Shown here: positions 50,048-59,100 of the stretch, piece after piece
Position numbering within the stretch: the stretch's first letter is position 1
How the letters are laid out: every line of letters begins with the position of its first letter
Source: Climacium dendroides
Lineage: Eukaryota; Streptophyta; Bryopsida; Hypnales; Climaciaceae
Length of the DNA stretch: 64,000 bases
Direction: 5' to 3'
Assembly (NCBI GenBank): GCA_950106755.1
Contig: OX467090.1
Location: 11,655,489-11,719,488 of the forward strand
Position numbers and translations under genes: made by a program
Notes under the pieces: generated by a model
Database searches by the model: none
Seen by the model: the letters and a program-made list of their open reading frames with translations, nothing else
What the model was told of the DNA's origin: nothing

Positions 50048-50059
50048 CCATAACACTAG
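50048..50059. repeat. Target-site duplication, left flank of the 12.7-kb element
   Basis: CCATAACACTAG is identical to 62754-62765. The unoccupied site in copy 1 (reverse complement of about 23,390-23,402) reads CCACAACACTAG once and runs on into TGCTCC as the right flank does. The exact duplication length is 9-12 bp, because the element end may contribute the first bases. Confidence 0.8.
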
Positions 50060-51364
50060 CAACAAAGCTAGTATACAAGCATGGAAGTTTGAGCGTGAAG
50101 CGTAGAACATGGAATTAGAGCATAGAGTGTGGAATTTGAGCGTAGAGCGTGAATTTAGATCCCCATTCAAAAAATCTGAGGGTTATTTTGAATTTTGAAT
50201 TTTTGAATTTCTTGGTTGGGAGGCTTATTTTGGTGTGGGGGGGGGGTGTTTTTGAATTATTTTGGGTCACATGGACCCTTTCGTTGGTGGATTTAGTGTG
50301 GATTTGATGATTTCCTTAAGAAGTTGGTTTTTTACTTTATAGATTGGCATATCCAGTGTTTATAGCAAAATTGTCAGAAATTTTGGCTTGAATGATTGTC
50401 CTTCTAAAGTAGAGGGTTAATTTTTGGCAAAATCTGAGGAAGCTATTTGGATGGATTGGACATTATGGATTCATAGGATTACACTACAACAATTGAATGA
50501 AAATATAGGATTTGTGGGTTCTAATTTTTATCCCTTCTTCTAAGAACTGAAGAAGTAGATGAAATGGACATTTCTGGTAGTTAAGAGAATTAGTGTGCCC
50601 CACAACAAATAGGTCGTTAAGTTAAATTTTTCATCAAATATTCAGGGTTCGCCATTAGAACATGTTCTTTAGACATTTTAAAACAGTGTTTCTGCTAAGA
50701 GTAAATTTCCTTTTTTAAAGTTACAATGCCTATGACCACGTTAAGGGTCTATCACCGTGGAATGCTTAAAATGATATAGGACAGGTAGGAAGTATAATAC
50801 CCATGTCTTTGGTAGGGGTCCTATCACCGTGGATAGAAGAGCACAGTTTTGGGACTTCATTGAAATCATAGCCAATTCAAGGTTACCTAAAACCATGTTT
50901 TAGGTTCAGAAACATGGTCTATTCAGAAGTTACAAGATGTGCTTGAAAACCTATTACTGCCATATAATAATGAAAGTTGGATTTACAGTTCACGGGAACC
51001 ATTTTGATTTAAAAGGCGTTTTTTACTGTAAACATTGTCCTACTACTTCTATTGTCCAATTTACAAATGGGCAATGGAATTCTATACGGATTGGGCTATA
51101 GGGTTAGTCTGCCATATATTGAATATGAATATGATCATTCTATTGTAAACAATGAAGCATGTAATCTAGTTTTAGATCTTAGTACTGAATAGGCAGGACA
51201 CAATCACACATGCTGATACAAAAATCCAGATACAAATGGCAATTCAAATCCAATAGTGGCCCTTTAGTCTCACTATATTTTTTCAATAAATTGTCATCGA
51301 ATAATACAAGTCAAAGGTATTCTGTACTTTTTCATCACCAATTCTATGGACTGATGGTTTAGGG
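50060..51364. other. Left arm of the 12.7-kb element, noncoding
   Basis: It begins with subterminal repeats of GAGCGTAGA type (about 50,090-50,160), then a run of 10 G near 50,240, then AT-rich DNA up to the transposase stop. Duplicated phrases of TCACCGTGGA(A/T) type (50,751 and 50,825) are present. No ORF is supported. The subterminal units may be transposase-binding sites. Confidence 0.45.
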
Positions 51365-54300
51365 CTAATTCAATTTAAGCTTCAAGATACCCCCTTCAAG
51401 AAGACGCTTGACTTCATTGAAGCTGAAACTGGGTGCATGAATAAAAAGATCAACTTCTGCATCTAGTTGGCAGACTCCAACGAATAGGAAGTACAAGTGC
51501 TTGCAGTTTGCCCATTGCCCTCTTTTGCCTAGAACTTTAAGGGACATCTCTTTGAAATACGGGCAAGTACAAGCTGGGAATGCACCTATTGTGACCATGT
51601 ACTGTTCAATGTTTGGGATTGTACCTGAATCCAGTGTGATAATGCATCCTAATCCAGGATGTGGGACCATGGTTATCTCACGAATTGTTGCCTTCAAAGT
51701 CAAGGATGAAGCGCAGTTGTTAGCTTGTTTTGTTGTAGGGGATTTAGGGTTCCGCCGAATCTTCTTTCCTGATCGTGTACCCGGATGTTCTGCAGCAGAC
51801 TGAGGAGCTTCAACGCCTTGAACATCAAATGATGCATTTTGATTTCCAAATAGCCTACGTGGGGAGATTTCAACACAAGGTGGAAGTTGGAATCCAACAT
51901 TCTGAAGATCCAAAATCTCTTTTGGGGTAAGATTTGTTCCAACTTTGATTGGCCAAATCTTGGGAACAATAGGTTTAGAAAGAACCCATTTTCGTCTTGA
52001 ACCATGTACGCAGCGTAAAATGTCGTCGTTGCAAAAGAAGAATTACATTGTCTCTATTTTGTTCTTCCTGTAATTGTCCATGTTTCCAGCGGTTGCTTTA
52101 CCTCCTTGCACAATCTTTGCAATGCACTTCTTCTTAGTAACAGACTGCAATGCAAAACAAGCCTTGAAAGATGTTTTATTCAATCGGGCAATGTGCCACT
52201 GACTTTCGTCACAAATTGTTTCTTGGACGCTTCTCATAAGAGAGGGTTCAACCACGGGGGCTACTGATAAAGGGATACCTGAGTCCCGAAACTCCACGGT
52301 GTCTTCTGGTGTAGAAGGCAACATGTCTTCAACTATTTTCTCCAGGCAAACAGGAGGTGCAGTTGCTCGATTGGCCCTCGTTGCTACACGGGGTCGAGAG
52401 AAATTCACCTTGTTAGGGCGGTGTGAATCAAGCTCCGAACCAGGTGGAAGATTTGGCATTCGCTTTTCGGATCCGAAAACTTCTTCTCCTTCCAAATGAG
52501 GTTCCCTGTTGCAGTACTCTTAAAGACTTGGTATAGAAGCCATGGCATCGTTTAGACCTTTTGGATTACCGGTCCGTTGGGCATACCTTTGTGTTGTCCG
52601 AAGGATAAGCTCTTCTTTGCCTGAACCTACCCCTCGATTCTCACCTTTCAGGAATTGGTAATACCTTACCATTTGTATAAACGCTCGAACGTAGTCATCT
52701 ACAGTGGCCACGTATAGATCATTCCCTCGTTTTCCAGATTGTTGAAGCCATTTATTGTGGACCGTCTCAACAAGGTTACAAGTAGGAACGAACACAAGTT
52801 CCTCTACAGATAGCCCCTGTTGGATACAACACGAGTAAGGTTTGATGATCCAAATGACAATGATATAATTGGTAATTGAAGCAACAGCCATTATCTTGAA
52901 GGAGAGGTAAACATAAAATTATCCTAAACAGTTTCATTTGCAATGAAGAACAGTATTGAAGAAATACAAATAAACCATAGAAGCAATACGTGAAGTTGCA
53001 GAAAATAAAGTTAACTATTGCTGACAAGGTGGGCAAAATCTCACCGTGTCCATGAAAGCTCCCCATTGTCTATATCGGAAATGCCAGAATGCTAACCATA
53101 ATTCCAGATGATGTAGCCCCTCTTCAGTTGTTGCTCTAGCAGAATGCCACCATGCTCGAATTGCATGATACCTACTCTCGGCCTCCTGCATGGAGGTAGC
53201 ATTTTTGTACTGCTTGCACAACTTTTGGTGTTGCTCTTGAAGGTCACCTCGGATGTCTGCTTTCGTGTGCTTCTCCAATGATTGAGTCCAATGAAACAAG
53301 CAAGTACGTTCTCGATCAGGTAGAGGATCAATTGGGTTACCATTTCCATAAACAATTCGCACCGCATTCCAGTTTGCTTGAGCCGAATCAGCCATAAAAC
53401 CCTTAAAGTAAGGCAAGTCAATGCCAGGTCTGCTCATGACCGAGTTCAAATTCTTCCAGAAGTTGCATTCGGCAACAACATCCTCTGATTGCATATCACA
53501 CACCGCAATAGTCATGACACGACAATAAACTAGATCATAAACATGACAAGCAATTGTTGTCCACTGCTTCACTCGCCTGACATGATCGAACATGATCCAA
53601 GCGTCTTGCAAGTCACCTTCAGGTTGCATTCGAGTCACCAAATCCACGCCACTACCCGGACCCATCTCCGACATTTTGAAAATAAACACTTTGTCAGAAT
53701 CCGCTCCTTGTCTAGGGAATTTATTCTCCTGAACAAAAGCCCAATTGCTACAACCACGCAACTTGGTGATGCTATCCATGACTCCAAAACAGCAGAAGTA
53801 CTTGAACGACGTGACTTCATTCCGAATACTAGGGGAACTCATGAACTTGCATTTCTCCAAAACATGCATGAGTTCTTGTATTCCTAATTGGGTGGGCATA
53901 GACCCTTCTGGTCGAAGAAGCATATCTCCTAAAAACTCTTTGCTAGCCTCCAAGATGATAGCAGAGTTCGTTCCAGTCAGATTCCGCTCAACCTGGTCTG
54001 AGATGAACGAGTGGCTTCTCTCTTGTGAGTTACGGCAGTCCCTTTCCTTGACTGGGTGAACATGAGTACCAAAATGAAGACAAGCTCTAGTCATGTCCTT
54101 CGACCCAACTACATAATATATTTTATTAGGGCATTGGCTAATACAAGTTGGGACAGCTGAGCACATCTTACAAGTGATAGTAGAGCCCGTCGGAGGAGTA
54201 CTACCAACCTCAAAAGGAACCGAAGAGCATCCCTCCCACTCAGTTTCGTTCACCCTGGCAACACGATGCTCACGAGCAAGGTAGTCACAATTTGGATTCT

Positions 54301-55162
54301 CACAACGTAGATGCCCGCCACACGACGCCAAATGAAACGTCAACCCGTCATCATTCTTGATGTTTGTTGTATGAAGATTGGACCAGACATGACCGTCGTA
54401 GCACCTCTCCATTCCATTGAGCGACTTCGCTTGGCAGTACGTAACCGAGTGATTTCCAAGAGTAGGTAATTCAAATATCACATCTCCATTAAACGAAGGA
54501 GGAACGAATTTGACAACGCTAATCTTGATAGAGGTCCAGTCTAGTTTTTTGAACGGGTTCCTGGAGCCTTTGGTGTGGCAGAGCTTCCTCAAACATCGAA
54601 CTATAAATGACCCAGAAGAAGATGATGGTGTAGTCTCTAGTGGTATAGACGACAAGAAGGATGTACGGATTCCATGGCTAGAAGGAGAGGGCATATGCTT
54701 CATGATCTTGTGCGGTGGTGACGAAGCGTCAGAATCGTCACTTTCAAGAGCAATCACCTCCACATTACGTTCTATTTTAACTCTAGAAAGCTTCGGTGTC
54801 TGCAATGTGCTAGTGCTAGAAACTCAAGTGGTACCATCATGAGTAGAAGCTATAGTATTGGATTGGGGCAATCCATATACTAAATACCTACCAAGGGGCA
54901 AATGCCATTGCTTACTGCTTCTAGAAACAATTGGCTCTTGACCTACAGTATGTATTAGGTTACCACTCAAATTCTCGAATACTTCTTCGTCAATGTCTAA
55001 AGAATTCTCGGCAAGTTGGAAACGAGCACTCAAGCGACATGCATTGACAACAGCATACCCCAAATCGCCTATTGGAAATGAAATCAGAACGCCCACTCCA
55101 GTTGACCGAACAATTGCCATCGATGAGACGCTCATATCAAAGTTCACCCAAATGCATAACAA
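51365..55162 (-). CDS. Mutator-like DDE transposase with zinc domain and SWIM finger
   Basis: Three-exon model: from about 55162 to 54888, then 54815-53045, then 52816-51365, with phases matching. An N-terminal domain of unknown role (motif IDEEVF) precedes an acidic/Ser-rich linker. Next comes a Cys/His zinc domain of GCM/WRKY-like type (MERCYDGH, then CGGHLRCENPNCDY, CKMC, CISQC, HFGTHVH). The catalytic core has a first Asp in AWIMFDHVRR, a second in GFMADSAQANW, the typical CLFHW after it, and candidate Glu residues in TEEGLHHLELW. Exon 3 has NLVETVHNKWLQ and ends with a SWIM finger, CTC then CKH, as in MULE transposases. Two in-frame TAA codons interrupt exon 3 (52520-52522 and 52043-52045); the rest of its 483 codons is open. 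After the final TAG, the frame would run TAA, TAG, then TGA TGA. The 5' end is uncertain: no firm ATG is fixed, and M at 55135 is one option. Confidence 0.85.
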
Positions 55163-56140
55163 AGTATCTGAAATTGAGAAATATTAAAGAACGAAAGCAT
55201 CAACCACGCAACAAAATCAACCCAGAATGCATAGTGCCATAGTGGAAGGAACAAGCCGATGCCATTCTCGTATTCCAAATTTTGTAATCAAACCCGTCGT
55301 ACCTAGAACCAATGAAAAACTCTATCGGGAAATTCTAGGAGGTCCCGTTGAGAAAATAATACAAAGAAATAAGCTGATAGTAAGCCCTACACGATCATAT
55401 CTCAAAATTGGCGCTTTCTAGAATGAAGGATGGAAGATGCATGATCATATAACGGACCAAAAATGAATACAATCCATATCAATACAAGCTAGAACGCTTA
55501 TATGCATTAAACGTCATAAAATCATAATGGCAACCGAATTTGAATTAAGACTAAGAAATAAACAAGCACTGAAAAGCCTTGTTGTATGAGAATGAAGGTA
55601 AACGAGACAAAGAACCGAAGTAAGAAATAAAAAGCGAAATTGAAAATTACAAGTCATCTAATTGAAAATGGAAACCAAAGCAGTAAACAATTCAAATAGT
55701 ATCTCAAATCCCTGCGACTGACCTCGTACAAGAAAATGCTAATAAAACTGAACCTTGGAGCACGTTGGCAACATTCTACATCCACATTTCGGAACCAAGT
55801 TCACCACTAATCGAGCCCAGTGGATAGACTGATATCAGTCCACTGGACTAATTCCAAAAGAGCAGGCCTTGCAGCACACGGAACTCGAGAATGGGGGAGG
55901 AACGACGTTGGAACCCTAATGGAGGTGAAATCTTCGTAGAGTCACCTCGCCGCGCAAGCACCTTCCAGACCCTCTCTTGGCCCGACAACCGAAGCGGGTA
56001 CTAGGTACTCATTGATCAGCCTTTTTCATTCTACCATTTAGCTCAAGCAATCATAACAACAAAAGATTGATAAATCTATGCTTTCATCATTGTTCTCACA
56101 GGTGAAGAATTTCAAACTTTCCATTCCGAAATTTGCCAAA
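55163..56140. promoter_or_regulatory. Bidirectional 5' region of the 12.7-kb element
   Basis: About 1 kb lies between the transposase and the ParB-methyltransferase starts, with no supportable ORF. An inverted repeat around AGTGGA..TGATATCAGTCCACTGGACT (55.82-55.85 kb) is visible. It presumably carries promoters for both genes and possibly 5' leader exons of the transposase. Confidence 0.45.
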
Positions 56141-59100
56141 ATGGAGCGGAACCTACGCTCCAGGCACGCAATTCAAGCACAAGGGGAGGCCGTTCCAACT
56201 TCGAACGCCCCTCCAGTAGAAGAGGTATGATCTTCTTCATTACTTGTTTGTGTTTGATTGATGGGGACCAATGAGGTCCCCGAATGCTTGACTTGTGCGT
56301 TGAGAAGGCGTATCTCGGGGCTGAGAGGGAGCCACATGTGGCCTCCCTCAAGGAAGCCCAGTTGGAATTCCAAATTTTTTTGCTTGTTTGTGTTTGATTG
56401 ATGGGGACCTTGAGAGTCCCCGAATGCTTGCCTTGTGCATTGAGAAGGGTGGTCTCGGGGCCGAGAGGGAGCGGTAGCCATGCTCTCTCGAGGAAGCCCA
56501 GTTGGAATTCAAAAAAAATGTTTTGTTTGTGTTTGATTGATGGGGACCTTGAGGGTCCCCGAATGCTTGACTTGTGCGTTCGTAAGCGTGGTCTCGGGGC
56601 CGAGAGGGAGAGCCAGCCATGCTCCCTCAAGGAAGCCCAGCTAGAATTCAAAAAAAATGTCTTGTTTGTATTTGATTGATGGGGACCTTGAGGATCCCCG
56701 AATGCTTGACTTGTGAGTTCAAAAGTGTGGTCTCGGGGCCGAGAGGGAGAGCCAGCCATGCTCCCTCGAGGAAGCCCAATCAGAATTCAAAAAAACTATC
56801 CTGTTTGTGTTTGATTGATGGGGACCGTGAGGGTAACCAAATGCTTGACTTGTACGTTCGTAAGCGTGGTCTCGGGGCCGAGAGGGAGAGCCTGTGTGCC
56901 TCCCTCGAGGAAGCCCAATCAAAATTTTAAAAAACATTTTTTGCTTGTATGTGATTTTCGTGTCACTATGATGGGATCCAGATGTCTGCCCGTCCATGAT
57001 TTGTCTCAGTTTGATAGCTTGTTTTTTAGTGATGTATTTGATGTGTATTGGATTCTTCCACATCTAATCATTTCTTTGATCTGAAATTGTGGACTTTAGG
57101 ATGCAGCTCGTGGAAAGGATATGGACGAGTTAGTCGTTACATCAGCTACGACAAGTCCTACGATAGGGGGGAATGCAGTTTCTGGTACTATTGTTACTAC
57201 AGAAATGGCTGGTGATTTTCGACCTGAGCGGGAGCCAATTCGTTCAGATGGAGGAGAAATAAACGCGGTAATTCCAGATGTAGACCTAGCTGATGATCAG
57301 TCCTTTAATGGAGGTCCAATGTCACCTAATGGAGCTCTACTTGTTCATCCGTCGGTTCCCTTCAAATAGTTTTAGAAGAGCCGTTGGATTCAATTTCTGA
57401 TGAGTACTGCACTTGTAATCATGAGAATATAGTGGCAGCATCGGAGCCATTTGACGATGATGATATTCTCATTTATTGTTGCGGTCATTATCGTTCCATC
57501 ATGGCCACTTGTGTTTGTAATCATCAAGGATCCACATAAGTCCTCGGACTTTGCTGTATAAAATAGTTATTTCAATATGAGATAAAACATTTTATACACT
57601 CATGAGCTCTTCAATCCATTTCGTTGAAATCTTATGAATGTTCTGTTCATTTTGATGTAGATTACCCAAGCTGTCACTGATGAAGTCTTGGAAAGGAGGG
57701 TATCGGATTGTAGTGAACAACCTGAGATAGGCATGGACAAGACGGAGAATGATGTTGCAGAGGGGCCTAAACCACACGAGAATTCTGCCCTACTTGAAGA
57801 TGACATCCGCAACTAATAGAAGATGGACACCCGTTCACTTATTTCGAGCTTAAGGTTAATCACCTCGGACCAGGCACGCATGAAGATTCCTTTGTGCAGG
57901 TTGGTTCCTATGCCTATGGTTCAGCCGACACTATCTTGTGATCTATAGTTGCTGGAGAACCAATTTAGCAATGGGTACGAGGAGGGGGCCCAGGTGTTTT
58001 ACATGTCGATCTCAGATGAAGCAGACCACACCGGAGTCTTTTTTGATGCAGAGAAGAAGGAGTGGGGACCACTTTGGAATGACGCAAACGATCAATTCAA
58101 TTCATTTCTGAAGTCACAGGCTGTATTGAAGCACCTTGTCAATTACAAATTCTTTGTTTGTGACGGAAATCATAGGCGCATTGCATGGATGAATTTTATC
58201 AAAACGAAGCATCCACTCGAGAGAAGTTGGCATATTTCTATGGACTCCATTGTCTTGGACACCAGAGGCCGTATTGGTGTTGCAATGCAGGCTACGCACG
58301 ATATTAACAAGTGAGGCTCCTTGACTTCTCTACTGTTGTTTATATGATCAAGTAACTCTCCGATTTTCTATTCATACTTATAGATTTCTTAACTTCATCA
58401 GATTTTAATCTCAGTTTTCACTTTTGATAGGCACACGGAGAACTCTCACGTGAAGACAAATCTTGTGCACACTTTGTTTCGCGTCCAAAAGTATGGTCAG
58501 ATGGATTTGGACAAGTTCCGCGAGCTCTTGATTGACGACGAGATGAAGACATGCCAGAAGAACCCCCGAACTAAGTGGTATACAATGCCTCTTGAGGTCT
58601 TCACTACTTTCATTTTCAAGGTACGATTTTTAGTGAATATCGTTCCCTTTTGTAGCATTCTGCTTTGAATTATCCTTCTTTAATCTCCTTTGCTAACATC
58701 GCTTTTTATATGTTTCAGCAAGACATTGCTGCCACAGCAGACTTTGCTGTGCGCAAATATAACGAAGACACTCCAAGCGATGAGGCAACTCCACAAGGAG
58801 TGGCGGCTGCAATGCGGGTGGCCATTAAGGATTCTACATATGCTTGTAAACAGAAGTTGTTCAAGATTGTCTCTGTCGCCTCTCCGCAGCTCACCCCTCA
58901 ATTTTTACAAGAGGTACTTCATACGAATTCATATACACACCTTCTTTGGTCATCAATTCAAATTGGTTGAAAGTGTTGATTTTAATATTTGTGTAAGATT
59001 CTTATACAATTCATCTCGGCTTTGTGCAAATTGCGAAACATTACGGCAAATTTGCCATTCCTGAGGTAACTCTTGAAAAGTTGCAGATGATCTCTACTGC

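Larger units (their letters stand above)
44278..50059 (+). mobile_element. Repeat family copy 3, left part, interrupted by the 12.7-kb element
   Basis: Co-linear with copy 2 (34.84-39.4 kb) and with inverted copy 1. It carries the 144-codon ORF at 47,488, a roughly 250-bp deletion near 48.37 kb that removes the start of the hydrophobic ORF, and a probable solo LTR at 49.2-49.7 kb. At 50,059 the match to copy 1 (23.39 kb) stops inside ACACTAG and resumes at 62,754. Confidence 0.75.

Noticed and set aside
54824..54826. In-frame TGA in the transposase as a nonsense mutation
   Set aside because: It lies in a predicted 72-bp intron (54816-54887) with donor AG|GTATTT, acceptor TTTCTAG and matching phase.
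56112..56759. Minus-strand ORF of 215 codons and several overlapping plus-strand ORFs in the tandem array
   Set aside because: They are translations of a 139-bp noncoding tandem repeat; the protein repeats simply mirror the DNA period, and exon 1 and exon 2 of the ParB-methyltransferase gene flank the array with good splice sites.
56241..56945. CRISPR-like array
   Set aside because: Units are head-to-tail without unique spacers, the period is 139 bp, and the context is an intron of a plant transposon.
57121..57369. Treating the 82-codon frame ending in TAG as a complete small gene or as evidence for an eleventh premature stop
   Set aside because: A phase-0 donor (GCG|GTAATT) at 57267 ends the exon before that TAG and joins cleanly to the exon at 57661.
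57815..57940. Alternative frame through the start of the ParB-like exon, implying two frameshifts
   Set aside because: The frame from 57661 to 58310 is continuous if the TAA, TAG and TAG codons are read as damaged Gln codons, and it gives the ParB-like IPLCRLVPMP start; frameshifts are unnecessary.
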